DNA of 64,000 nucleotides from NCBI RefSeq assembly GCF_008923205.2, contig NZ_WBMS02000005.1:180154-244153 (forward strand). The letters run 5' to 3'. Shown here piece after piece: positions 27,485 through 36,112 of this stretch; within the stretch, counting starts at the first letter, position 1; every line of letters begins with the position of its first letter. The position numbers and the translations under genes are program-made. The stretch is from Actinomadura physcomitrii (lineage in GTDB: Bacteria; Actinomycetota; Actinomycetes; Streptosporangiales; Streptosporangiaceae). Below the pieces are notes generated by a model. It did not search any database and was not told the DNA's origin. It worked only from the letters and a program-made list of their open reading frames with translations.

Positions 27485-28465
27485 CTACAGCCAGCCGCTC
27501 TTGCGGAGCCTGAGGTAGAGCAGGACGCACATCGCCGCCATCACCAGCAGCACCACCGGGTAGCCCCACGGCCAAGCCAGCTCCGGCATGTGCGTGAAGT
27601 TCATGCCGTAGATCCCGGCGATCGCGGTCGGCACCGCGATGATCGCCGCCCACGCCGAGATCTTGCGCATGTCCTCGTTCTGCCGCTTGCCGAGCAGCGC
27701 CAGATGCGCGTTCAGCACGCTGTTCAGCAGCTCGTTGTGCGCGTCGACCTGCGCGTCCACCCGCAGCAGGTGGTCGAGGACGTCGCGGAAGTACTCCCGG
27801 GTCCCGACGCACTCCGACACCCGGCCCTTCACGATCTCCCGCAGGACCGGCACCAGCGGGTCCTCCGCGGTGCGGAACTCCAGCACCTCCCGCTTCAGCG
27901 AGTAGATGTCGGCGGTGACGTCGCGGGCCCGCGGGTCGAACACCGCCCGCTCCAGCCCGATGATGTCGACCTCGACCTCGTGCGCGACCAGCCCGTACCG
28001 GTCCACCACCTCGTCGCACACCGCGTACAGCACCGCGGTCGCGCCGTGCTGGAGCAGGTCCTTGTCCTCCTCCAGCCGCTTGCGGACGGGGCCGAGCGGA
28101 TTGCCGGCGCCGTGCCGCACGGTGACCGCGAAGTCCGCGCCGAGGAACACCATGATCTCGCCGACCTCGATGTCGGACGTCTCGTCGACGTAGGCGAGCG
28201 TCTTCAGCACCACGAACAGCGTGTCGTCGTAGCGCTCCATCTTCGGCCGCTGGTGCGCCGACACCGCGTCCTCCGCGGCGAGCGGATGCAGCCGCAGCTC
28301 GTCCTTGACGAGCTCGAACTCCTCCTCGTCCGGCTCGTACAGGCCGATCCACAGGAAGCAGTCGCCGTCCGCCCGCGCCAGGTCGAAGGCGTCGCTGATG
28401 TCGCCCTCGATGTCGCTGCGGACGCCGCCCGCGTAGATGGCCTTGTCCACGATCACGCTAGGCAT
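27485..28465 (-). CDS. corA: CorA family magnesium/cobalt transporter
   Basis: CorA forms a homopentameric channel for Mg2+ and Co2+ in the inner membrane. The protein (326 residues) has the large N-terminal cytoplasmic domain, the long stalk helix, and two C-terminal membrane helices separated by the signature YGMNFTHMPEL (GMN near residues 283-285). The short basic tail RLRKSGWL follows. The ATG start gives MPSVIVDKAIYAGG; upstream in-frame sequence lacks family similarity. It diverges from the histidine phosphatase gene with 76 bases between starts. Confidence 0.94.
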   Translation of the reverse strand: MPSVIVDKAIYAGGVRSDIEGDISDAFDLARADGDCFLWIGLYEPDEEEFELVKDELRLHPLAAEDAVSAHQRPKMERYDDTLFVVLKTLAYVDETSDIEVGEIMVFLGADFAVTVRHGAGNPLGPVRKRLEEDKDLLQHGATAVLYAVCDEVVDRYGLVAHEVEVDIIGLERAVFDPRARDVTADIYSLKREVLEFRTAEDPLVPVLREIVKGRVSECVGTREYFRDVLDHLLRVDAQVDAHNELLNSVLNAHLALLGKRQNEDMRKISAWAAIIAVPTAIAGIYGMNFTHMPELAWPWGYPVVLLVMAAMCVLLYLRLRKSGWL

Positions 28466-28541
28466 TGTCGCGCATGCGGTCCGCCGCGCGGAATCGCGCC
28501 GGTGATCACATCCGGTCCGCGCATCTCCTACAGTGGCCGTT

Positions 28542-29267
28542 GTGACGACCCTTCTCCTGGTAAGGCACGGCCTGACCGCTATGACCGGCCCGGTGCTCGC
28601 CGGCTGGACCCCCGGCGTGCGGCTGGACGAGCGCGGCCGCGCGCAGGCCGCCGCGGTCGCCGGGCGCCTGGCGGCGCTGCCGCTCGCCGCGGTCGTCTCC
28701 AGCCCCCTCGACCGGTGCGTCGAGACCGCCGAGTCCGTCGCCGCCCCCCACTCCCGCGACGCCGGCGGCGCCGTCGACAAGGTCGAGATCGACGAGCGGT
28801 TCGGCGAGGTCCGCTACGGCGACTGGACGGGCCGCCCCCTCAAGGAGCTGGCCGAGGAGCCGCTGTGGCGGGTCGTGCAGGCCCACCCGAGCGCCGCCCG
28901 GTTCCCCGGCGAGGACGGCGAGGCGATGGCCGACGCCCAGCACCGCGCCGTCGCCGCCGTCCGCGACTGGAACGAGCGCGTCGCCGCCGCGCACGGCCCG
29001 GACGCCCTGTACGCGGTGTGCAGCCACGGCGACATCATCAAGGCGATCGTCGCCGACGCCCTCGGCCTCCACCTGGACCAGTTCCAGCGGATCCAGGCCG
29101 ACCCCGCGTCGGTGACCGCGATCCGCTACACCGAGCTGCGGCCGTTCGTCGTCCGCCTCAACGACACCGGCGGCGACGTCGCGGCCCTCGTCCCCAAGCC
29201 GGACGAGGGCGATGACGGGAAAACCGGATCCGGGGCGAGTGACGCGGTCGTCGGCGGCGGCGCGTAG
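28542..29267 (+). CDS. Histidine phosphatase family protein (MSMEG_4193 type)
   Basis: The 241-residue protein carries the catalytic LVRHG (R8-H9-G10) and the second histidine in AVCSHGDIIKAI near residue 165, with the conserved Glu in DERFGEVRYGDW. It belongs to the putative phosphomutase subgroup that sits beside DUF3090 and SCO1664-family genes in actinobacteria. The phosphate substrate is unknown. GTG at the second of two possible sites matches the family start (MTTxLLVRHG). It overlaps nothing; the DUF3090 gene begins 10 bases later, so one operon is likely. Confidence 0.88.
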   Translation: MTTLLLVRHGLTAMTGPVLAGWTPGVRLDERGRAQAAAVAGRLAALPLAAVVSSPLDRCVETAESVAAPHSRDAGGAVDKVEIDERFGEVRYGDWTGRPLKELAEEPLWRVVQAHPSAARFPGEDGEAMADAQHRAVAAVRDWNERVAAAHGPDALYAVCSHGDIIKAIVADALGLHLDQFQRIQADPASVTAIRYTELRPFVVRLNDTGGDVAALVPKPDEGDDGKTGSGASDAVVGGGA

Positions 29268-29277
29268 GGTCGATGCC

Positions 29278-29829
29278 ATGCCCGTCATCTCCTACGACCT
29301 GCCGGAGCGGTTCGTCGCCGGCGCCGTCGGGCGCCCCGGCGACCGCGCCTTCTACCTGCAGGCCCGCGCGGGCCGCCGCGTCACCAGCGTCGGCTTGGAG
29401 AAGTTCCAGGTCACGCTGCTGGCGGAGCGGCTCGAGGAGCTGCTGGACGAGGTGCTGCGGCGCAGCGGCGGCGAGGCGCACGTCCCCGCCGTCACCCCCT
29501 CGGAGCTGCGCGACGACGGCCCGCTGGACCAGCCGGTCGAAGAGGAGTTCAAGGTCGGCACGATGGCCCTCGCCTGGGACCCCGACGACGAGCGGGTCGT
29601 CATCGAGGCGCAGGAGGTCACCGAAGGCGACGAGGAGGACGCCGAGGTCGGCGAGGACGACCCCGCCATCGCGGTGCTGCGGGTCCGGATCAGCGCCGCC
29701 CAGGCCCGCGCGTTCGCCGAGCGGGCGCTGCAGGTGGTCGCCGCCGGGCGGCCCCCGTGCCCGCTGTGCGGCCTGCCGCTGGACGCCGATGGCCACGTCT
29801 GCCCCCGCCAGAACGGATACCTGGGCTGA
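29278..29829 (+). CDS. DUF3090 domain protein
   Basis: The 183-residue protein matches DUF3090, an actinobacterial family without known activity. It begins MPVISYDLPERFVAGAVG, has RAFYLQARAGRRVTSVGLEKFQV early, an acidic loop in the middle (EGDEEDAEVGEDD), and a C-terminal zinc-ribbon-like end (CPLCGLPLDADGHVC). The Cys-x2-Cys...Cys pattern suggests metal binding. It lies between the histidine phosphatase and a kinase-like gene, an order conserved in many actinomycetes, which points to a shared pathway. Confidence 0.9.
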   Translation: MPVISYDLPERFVAGAVGRPGDRAFYLQARAGRRVTSVGLEKFQVTLLAERLEELLDEVLRRSGGEAHVPAVTPSELRDDGPLDQPVEEEFKVGTMALAWDPDDERVVIEAQEVTEGDEEDAEVGEDDPAIAVLRVRISAAQARAFAERALQVVAAGRPPCPLCGLPLDADGHVCPRQNGYLG

Positions 29830-29922
29830 GATGCGCGCGGTCGGCACACCGGGGCGGGGCCCCGCCGCCCCTGACCGGGACCCGCACTGGATCAAGGACG
29901 GGCCGCCCGGGAGAATGAGCGC

Positions 29923-30699
29923 ATGACGCAGTCCTCCCGGGACCGGGCCCCCGCCGGCGAGCCCGCCGGCGACCGGGTCTCCCCCCGCGACGTCCCCGCC
30001 GCCGAGCGGCTGCTGCTGGGCGGCCGGCTGGCGATCGAGGGCCGCCTCGTCCAGGCCTCCAACGCCACCCTGTACTGCACGGTCGAGCACGACGGCGTCA
30101 GCGCCGCCTGCGTCTACAAGCCCGTCGCGGGCGAGCGGCCCCTCTGGGACTTCCCCGACGGCACCCTCGCCGAGCGCGAGGTCGCCGCCTACGAGGTGTC
30201 CAAGACCATGGGCTGGGGCACCGTCCCCCCGACCGTCCACCGCGACGGCCCGTACGGGCCCGGCATGGTGCAGCTGTGGGTCGAGCCCGACCCCGACATC
30301 GACCTGGTCGCGCTGTCGCGCTCCGACGACGACGCGATCCGCCGCATGGCGGTGTTCGACGCCGTCGTCAACAACGCCGACCGCAAGATCGGGCACCTGC
30401 TGCCGCCCGGCGACGGCCGCGTCTACGGCTGCGACCACGGCGTCTGCTTCTCCGTGGAGTACAAGCTGCGGACGGTGCTGTGGCAGTGGCGCGGCAAGCC
30501 GCTCACCCCCGAGGCGGTCGAGGCCCTCACCCGCGTCGACCGCGCGCTGCGCGGCGGCCCCCTCGCCGCCCGCCTCGCCGAACTGCTCACCGAGGACGAG
30601 GTCGACGCCACCCGCCGCCGCGTCGAGCTCATGCTCAAGCACCGCATCCACCCGTACCCGCCCGAGGACTGGCCCGCCATCCCGTGGCCGCCCCTTTGA
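29923..30699 (+). CDS. SCO1664 family protein (PI3/4-kinase-like fold)
   Basis: The 258-residue protein belongs to the family named after Streptomyces coelicolor SCO1664 and has a phosphatidylinositol 3/4-kinase-like core. Visible elements are the nucleotide-binding strand with Lys (AACVYKPVAGERPLWDFPDG), REVAAYEVSKTMGWGTVPPT, the catalytic-loop-like MAVFDAVVNNADRKIGHLL (DxxxxNxxR) and the metal-site YGCDHGVCFSVEYK. A kinase paired with a phosphatase and a zinc-ribbon protein suggests a phosphorylation system, but no substrate is known. In relatives mshC follows directly; here 7.4 kb intervene. Confidence 0.9.
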   Translation: MTQSSRDRAPAGEPAGDRVSPRDVPAAERLLLGGRLAIEGRLVQASNATLYCTVEHDGVSAACVYKPVAGERPLWDFPDGTLAEREVAAYEVSKTMGWGTVPPTVHRDGPYGPGMVQLWVEPDPDIDLVALSRSDDDAIRRMAVFDAVVNNADRKIGHLLPPGDGRVYGCDHGVCFSVEYKLRTVLWQWRGKPLTPEAVEALTRVDRALRGGPLAARLAELLTEDEVDATRRRVELMLKHRIHPYPPEDWPAIPWPPL

Positions 30700-30771
30700 T
30701 TGCATCGCCCTTGGCGTCAGGCCGCTAGACGGCCTTCCTTCGGCGGGCGATGCGGCGATCGCTAGCATCGC

Positions 30772-30973
30772 TCCGACTCGGCCCTGGGGGCCTCGCTGCG
30801 CGATCAGGTTCTCGCAGGCTCGAACCTGGCTTCGCACGCGATCGCAGCGCTCGAGGTTGTCGCGTGGTCGCGGTTCAAGCGTTGCGGGCGTCCAGGTCCG
30901 ACTCGGCGCTAAGGTCTCGCTGCGCGGTCGGGCTTTCGCGGGCTCGGGCCTGGCCTTGCTCGTGGTCGCGTCG
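30772..30973. repeat. Diverged direct repeat in the gap between SCO1664-family and NRDE genes
   Basis: The gap 30700-31032 has no gene. It holds two related units, 30772-30849 and 30897-30973, each beginning TCCGACTCGGC and sharing CTCGCTGCGCG, TCGC.GGCTCG and CCTGGC. They align over about 78 bases with one indel and roughly a quarter of positions changed, mostly transitions. The origin is unknown; it may be a decayed repetitive element at the left edge of the inserted transporter block. Confidence 0.6.
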
Positions 30974-31032
30974 CGCGGGTTCGCGGGACCCCGGGGTTCG
31001 GGGTGTTTTGGGGGGAGTGCTCCAATTGGGGT

Positions 31033-31797
31033 ATGTGCACGGCGATCATCGGTGTCGAGCCCTCCGCCCCCGTCCCCGTGCTCGTCGCGGGGGTGCGGGA
31101 CGAGTTCATCGCCCGGGAGTGGGAGCCGCCGGGGCGGCACTGGCCCGACCGGCCCGGCCTCGTCGGCGGCCGCGACCTGCGGGCCGGCGGCACCTGGTTC
31201 GCCGTGGAGCCCGCCGCCCCGCGCGTCGCGCTGGTGCTCAACGGGCGGGGCCGGATGGCGCCCGAGGACGGCCGCGCCACCCGCGGCGAGCTGCCGCTGC
31301 GGATGGCCGCCGACGGCAAGCTCGGCGAGCTGGAGCTCGCCGCGTTCGACCCGTTCCACCTCGTCGGCGCGGAACCGGACCGGGTGCGGCTGTGGAGCTG
31401 GGACGGCCGGGACCTCACCGAACGCGACCTCGGCCGCGGCCTCCACATGATCGTCAACAGCGGGCTCGAGGGCGAGGGCCAGCAGGAGGGCGAGACCGAG
31501 GACGCCTACATGGCGGCCCGCCTCGCCCACTTCCGCCCCCGCCTGGCCGCCGCCGCGAGGCCCGAGCCCGGGTCCGGCGAGGACGTGCGGGCGGCGTGGG
31601 GCGCGTGGCTTCCGCTGCTGGAGGGCGACGGGCTGCCGCGCGCCGACCACCGCGCGCTGCTGCCGATCCTGGACATGGGCGACGGCCGCGTCTGGGGCAC
31701 CACCTCCGTCAGCCTCGCCGCGCTCACCCCCGACGGCGTCCGCTACGACTTCTCCGCCGCCCCCGGCGACGCGGCGGCCTGGACCCGCGTGCTCTGA
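31033..31797 (+). CDS. NRDE family protein
   Basis: The 254-residue protein belongs to the NRDE (TANGO2-like) family. It begins MCTAIIG with the Cys2 that could serve as an N-terminal nucleophile after Met removal, and the name-giving motif appears as GVRDEF instead of NRDEF, so the Asn is replaced by Val. Other conserved parts are GGRDLRAGGTWFAV, ALVLNGRG and GLHMIVNSGLE. Eukaryotic TANGO2 is implicated in lipid or heme handling; the bacterial role is unresolved. It lies just before the first Dpp operon, 154 bases upstream of the SBP gene. Confidence 0.88.
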   Translation: MCTAIIGVEPSAPVPVLVAGVRDEFIAREWEPPGRHWPDRPGLVGGRDLRAGGTWFAVEPAAPRVALVLNGRGRMAPEDGRATRGELPLRMAADGKLGELELAAFDPFHLVGAEPDRVRLWSWDGRDLTERDLGRGLHMIVNSGLEGEGQQEGETEDAYMAARLAHFRPRLAAAARPEPGSGEDVRAAWGAWLPLLEGDGLPRADHRALLPILDMGDGRVWGTTSVSLAALTPDGVRYDFSAAPGDAAAWTRVL

Positions 31798-31951
31798 CCG
31801 GCCGCGGCGGTTTTCGTCCCCGCCTCCCCGCGATCACGACGCTGGGTGCTAATTTGACTACCTAATGCGATCTTCGTGGGTGTCGTGCGCGGGCCCGGCC
31901 CGCGGATCGCTCTGGGGCAGTCGGTCATCAGCAGACGGGGGGAGTGCGCAG

Positions 31952-33715
31952 ATGACAGCAGTGAGGCGAGGTGCGGCGGTCACCGCCGGGCTCGGCGCGG
32001 CGGTGCTCGCGCTGGCGTCCTGCGGAAGCGGCGGCGGTGGCGGGGGGAGCGCCGGCGGCACGCTGAAGGTCGTCGGGTCCTCCGACGTCGACCACCTCGA
32101 CACCTCCAGCGTCTACACGACCTGGGGCAACATGCTCGCCCGCCAGTTCGCCCGGACGCTGTTCGGGTTCAAGGCCGCCAACAACTTCGACGACGCCATC
32201 AAGGTGCAGCCGGACGTCGCGCAGGAGCTCCCCACCACCCAGAACGGGGGCCTGAGCCAGGACGGCAGGACCTACACCATCAAGCTGCGCAGCGGCGTGC
32301 TGTGGAACACCAATCCGGCCCGCGAGGTGACCGCGCAGGACTTCATCCGCGGGATCAAGCGGATCTGCAACCCGGCCAAGCCGTCCGGAGGCAAGGCGTA
32401 CTACACCGAGACCATCGCCGGGATGAGCGCCTTCTGCAAGGGCTACGGGAGCGTCGACCCGAAGAGCGCGTCCGCGATGGCCGCCTACCAGAACGGGCAC
32501 GACGTGGCCGGGCTGACGGCCAAGGACGACAAGACCCTCGTCATCCGGCTGACCCAGCCCGCGAGCGACTTCACCAACATCCTCGCGCTGGAGTTCGCGG
32601 CGGCCGCCCCGGCCGAGTACGACGGGTACATCCCCGACAGCCCCCAGTTCCGCCAGCACACGATCTCCGACGGCCCGTACCAGATCGTCTCGTACACGCC
32701 GAACAAGCAGTACGTCCTCGACCGCAACAAGAACTGGAGGGCCGCCTCCGACCCGACCCGGGCGCAGAACCCCGAGCGGATCCAGGTCACCATGGGGCAG
32801 GACTCGCCCGACGTCGTCCAGCAGCAGATGGAGCAGGGCTCCGCCGACCTCGCCTGGGACCAGCCGGTGCCGACCTCCCGGATCCCGAGCCTGAAGTCCA
32901 ACCCCGACTTCAAGATCATGGAGGGGTCGTCCAGCAACCCCTACCTCGTCTTCAACACCCTCAGCCCCAACAACAACGGCGCGCTCGGCAAGGCGCGGGT
33001 CCGGCAGGCGATCAACTACGCGATCGACAAGACCGCGCTGATCCAGATCTACGGCGGCCCGGACGTCAGCGAGGTGCTGAACCAGGTCATCCCGCCGCGC
33101 AGCGTCGGCTACCAGCCGTTCAACCTGTACCCGACGCCCGGCAACGCCGGCGACCCGAACAAGTGCAAGCAGCTGCTCGCGCAGGCCGGGTACCCCCGCG
33201 GGCTGACGCTGAAGTTCCCCTACCGGGTGTCCAGCAACCACCCGAAGGTCGCCCAGTCGGTGCAGGCGAACCTGAAGGCGTGCGGGATCACCGCGAACCT
33301 CACGCCCGACACCAACGGCACCTTCTACAACACCACGCTGGTGACGCCCGCCGACGCCAAGGCCGGCAAGTGGGACATCGCCGGACCCGGCTGGGTCCCG
33401 GACTGGTACGGCAACAACGGCCGCACCAACATCGTGCCGCTGTTCGACGGCCGCCAGTACGGGCCGAACTCCACCAACTACGGCGACTACAACAACCCGA
33501 AGGTCAACACGCTCATCGACCAGGCGCTGAAGGCCAAGGACACCGGCACCGCGGCCGGGTTCTGGGCGCAGGCCGACAAGCAGATCATGCAGGACGCCGC
33601 GGTCGTGCCGCTGATGAACCAGAAGTACCCGATCTTCCACTCGTCGCGGGTGAAGAACGCGCAGTACCTGCCGCAGTACCAGGCGTACGACCTCAACCAG
33701 GTCAAGCTCTCGTAG
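31952..33715 (+). CDS. Peptide ABC transporter substrate-binding lipoprotein (SBP family 5), system 1
   Basis: This 587-residue lipoprotein captures peptides or similar solutes outside the membrane for the permease encoded downstream. The signal peptide ends in the lipobox L21-A22-S23-C24, followed by a Gly-rich tether; the family 5 core shows GGTLKVVGSSDVDHLD, the binding cleft and SGVLWNTNPAREVTAQDF, then YQPFNLYPTPGNAGDPNKC. The ATG chosen has GGGGGAG upstream; a longer frame adds an unlikely N-terminus. Ligand specificity cannot be told. It heads the order SBP-dppD-dppF-dppC-dppB, with GC-rich inverted repeats in the 112-base gap after it that could stabilise the SBP message. Confidence 0.93.
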   Translation: MTAVRRGAAVTAGLGAAVLALASCGSGGGGGGSAGGTLKVVGSSDVDHLDTSSVYTTWGNMLARQFARTLFGFKAANNFDDAIKVQPDVAQELPTTQNGGLSQDGRTYTIKLRSGVLWNTNPAREVTAQDFIRGIKRICNPAKPSGGKAYYTETIAGMSAFCKGYGSVDPKSASAMAAYQNGHDVAGLTAKDDKTLVIRLTQPASDFTNILALEFAAAAPAEYDGYIPDSPQFRQHTISDGPYQIVSYTPNKQYVLDRNKNWRAASDPTRAQNPERIQVTMGQDSPDVVQQQMEQGSADLAWDQPVPTSRIPSLKSNPDFKIMEGSSSNPYLVFNTLSPNNNGALGKARVRQAINYAIDKTALIQIYGGPDVSEVLNQVIPPRSVGYQPFNLYPTPGNAGDPNKCKQLLAQAGYPRGLTLKFPYRVSSNHPKVAQSVQANLKACGITANLTPDTNGTFYNTTLVTPADAKAGKWDIAGPGWVPDWYGNNGRTNIVPLFDGRQYGPNSTNYGDYNNPKVNTLIDQALKAKDTGTAAGFWAQADKQIMQDAAVVPLMNQKYPIFHSSRVKNAQYLPQYQAYDLNQVKLS

Positions 33716-33827
33716 CCGGCGGCGCCCGGACGCACCGCCGGCGGCGCCGCGCCCGGGCACCGGCCCGTCCCCGCCCGCGCGGGCGCGGGCCGCCGGCCGG
33801 CCGGATGCAGGACGCGAAGGGGCGTCG

Positions 33828-35027
33828 ATGAGTCTTCTCGAGGTGACCGACCTGCGGGTCTCCTTCAGCACGCCGGACGGGGTGGTGCGCGCGGTGCGGG
33901 GCGTCTCGTTCGAGGTGGACCGGGGCCGCACCCTCGGCATCGTCGGGGAGTCCGGCTCGGGCAAGAGCGTCAGCACCCAGACGCTGATGGGCCTCACGCC
34001 GGGCGCGACGGTGAGCGGGCGGGCCCTGTTCGAGGGCGCCGACCTGCTCACCGCGGGGGAGCGGCGGATGCGCCGGATCCGCGGCGCCGAGATCGGGATG
34101 ATCTTCCAGGACCCGCTGTCCAGCCTGCACCCGCTGTACCGGGTGGGCCGGCAGATCGAGGAGATGATCCGCGCGCACGAGCCGGACACCGGCCGGGACG
34201 CGGCCCGCAGGCGGGCGGTGGAGATGCTCGGCACCGTCGGCATCCCGCAGCCGGCGCGGCGCGCCGAGGAGTACCCGCACCAGTTCTCCGGTGGCATGCG
34301 CCAGCGCGCCATGATCGCGATGGCGCTGGCGCTGAACCCGAAGCTGATCATCGCGGACGAGCCGACGACCGCGCTGGACGCGACCGTCCAGGCGCAGATC
34401 CTGGACCTGATGCGGCGGCTGCAGCGCGAGTACGACACCGCCCTCATCATGATCACCCACGATCTCGGGGTGATCGCCGACATGGCCGACGACGTGCTGG
34501 TGATGTACGGCGGGAAGGCCGCGGAGAAGGCGCGGCGGCGCCCGCTGTACTACCGCCCGCACCACCCGTACACCAAGGGGCTGCTGCAGTCGACGCCGTC
34601 GGCGGCGGCCGGCGCGGACCGGCTGCGGCCGATCCCCGGGCAGCCGCCGAGCCTGATCGACATCCCGTCGGGCTGCGTGTTCCATCCGCGCTGCGAGTAC
34701 GTGATGGACCGCTGCGTCACCGACGAGCCGGTCCTGGACCCCGTCACCGGCGACGACGACCCGACGCACGTGTCGGCGTGCTGGCTGCCGCTGGAGGCCC
34801 TCGGGCTCGGCGAGGACGCCGAGCGGCTGCGGCGCCGCGCCGTCGAGGAGGGACGCGTGCGGGCGCGCCCCGCGGCGGCGGCGCGGGGCGGCGCCCCGGA
34901 GGCCTCCGGCGCGGTCGACGCCACGGCCGACGGCGGCGACGGCGGGGACACCGGCGCCGCCGACCGGGACGGCCCGGCGGAGGGCGAGGACGACGGCGGG
35001 ACGCGCGGGGACGGAGGCGCCGCATGA
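33828..35027 (+). CDS. dppD: Peptide ABC transporter ATP-binding protein DppD, system 1
   Basis: The protein (399 residues) powers peptide import together with DppF. It has Walker A GESGSGKS (40-47), the Q-loop region FQDPLSSLHPLYRVG, the signature [17 protein letters not shown], Walker [14 protein letters not shown] and the switch His in MITHDLGV. The oligopeptide C-terminal domain follows with its Cys motif (GCVFHPRCEYVMDRC), which in some relatives binds an Fe-S cluster. Odd is the last 65 or so residues, an Ala/Gly/Asp-rich tail without homology that extends past the normal end. Its stop overlaps the dppF ATG by 4 bases. Confidence 0.95.
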   Translation: MSLLEVTDLRVSFSTPDGVVRAVRGVSFEVDRGRTLGIVGESGSGKSVSTQTLMGLTPGATVSGRALFEGADLLTAGERRMRRIRGAEIGMIFQDPLSSLHPLYRVGRQIEEMIRAHEPDTGRDAARRRAVEMLGTVGIPQPARRAEEYPHQFSGGMRQRAMIAMALALNPKLIIADEPTTALDATVQAQILDLMRRLQREYDTALIMITHDLGVIADMADDVLVMYGGKAAEKARRRPLYYRPHHPYTKGLLQSTPSAAAGADRLRPIPGQPPSLIDIPSGCVFHPRCEYVMDRCVTDEPVLDPVTGDDDPTHVSACWLPLEALGLGEDAERLRRRAVEEGRVRARPAAAARGGAPEASGAVDATADGGDGGDTGAADRDGPAEGEDDGGTRGDGGAA

Positions 35028-36112
35028 ACGGAGACGCGAGCGGGCAGGGCGACGTCCTGGTCGCAGTCGACGACGTCTACAAGCACTTCCCCATCAAGCA
35101 GGGGATCGTGTTCAAGAAGGAGATCGGCCGCGTGCACGCGGTCGACGGCGTCGACCTGCAGGTCCGGCGCGGCGAGACCCTCGGCATCGTCGGGGAGTCC
35201 GGCTGCGGGAAGTCGACGCTGGCGCGCTGCATCACCGGGCTGCACCAGGTGACGGCGGGCCGGATCCTGTTCGAGGGCGACGACATCACCCGGCTCGGCA
35301 GGGCCGGCCTGAAGGCGTTCCGCCGCGACGTCCAGATGATCTTCCAGGACCCGTACGGGTCGCTGAACCCGCGCCGCCGCGTCGGCTCCATCATCGGCGA
35401 CCCCTTCGCGGTGCACTCGATCGCGGGCGGCGCCGAGCGCAAGCGGCGGGTGCAGGAGCTGATGGAGCTCGTCGGGCTGAACCCCGAGCACTACAACCGG
35501 TTCCCCGCCGAGTTCTCCGGCGGGCAGCGGCAGCGGATCGGGGTCGCGCGGGCGCTGGCGCTCAAGCCGAAGCTGATCGTGTGCGACGAGCCGGTGTCGG
35601 CGCTGGACGTGTCGATCCAGGCGCAGGTCATCAACCTGCTCAAGGACCTGCAGGACGAGCTGGGCCTGACGTACGTGTTCATCGCGCACGACCTGTCGGT
35701 CGTCCGGTACGTCAGCGACCGGGTCGCGGTGATGTACCTCGGCAAGGTCGCCGAGGCCGCCGAGGCGGAGGTCCTCTACGGCCGGCCCCGCCACCCCTAC
35801 ACCGCGGCGCTGCTGTCGGCGGCGTCGATCGCCGACCCGGACGAAGCCGAGCGCGCCGAGCGGATCGTGCTGACCGGGGACGTCCCGTCGCCGATCGAGC
35901 CGCCGTCCGGCTGCCGGTTCCATCCGCGCTGCCCGAAGGCCGCGGACCGCTGCGTCCGCGAGGACCCGCCGCTGGTCCCGCGCGAGGGCGACCCGCCCGA
36001 CCACGTGACGGCCTGCCACTTCCCGGTGGAGCCGGGCGAGCGCCTCGCGCACAAGCACGCGGCGATCGCGCAGGTCTCCACCCAGCCGGAACTCCCGGAG
36101 GCGGAGGAATGA
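35024..36112 (+). CDS. dppF: Peptide ABC transporter ATP-binding protein DppF, system 1
   Basis: The 362-residue protein is the second ATPase of the importer. It shows YKHFPIKQGIVFKKEIGRVHAVD typical of DppF/OppF, Walker [26 protein letters not shown], the signature [18 protein letters not shown], Walker [15 protein letters not shown], and the C-terminal Cys motif (GCRFHPRCPKAADRC). It overlaps dppD by the ATGA tetranucleotide and its own stop overlaps the dppC start in the same way, so the operon is tightly coupled. Confidence 0.95.
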   Translation: MNGDASGQGDVLVAVDDVYKHFPIKQGIVFKKEIGRVHAVDGVDLQVRRGETLGIVGESGCGKSTLARCITGLHQVTAGRILFEGDDITRLGRAGLKAFRRDVQMIFQDPYGSLNPRRRVGSIIGDPFAVHSIAGGAERKRRVQELMELVGLNPEHYNRFPAEFSGGQRQRIGVARALALKPKLIVCDEPVSALDVSIQAQVINLLKDLQDELGLTYVFIAHDLSVVRYVSDRVAVMYLGKVAEAAEAEVLYGRPRHPYTAALLSAASIADPDEAERAERIVLTGDVPSPIEPPSGCRFHPRCPKAADRCVREDPPLVPREGDPPDHVTACHFPVEPGERLAHKHAAIAQVSTQPELPEAEE

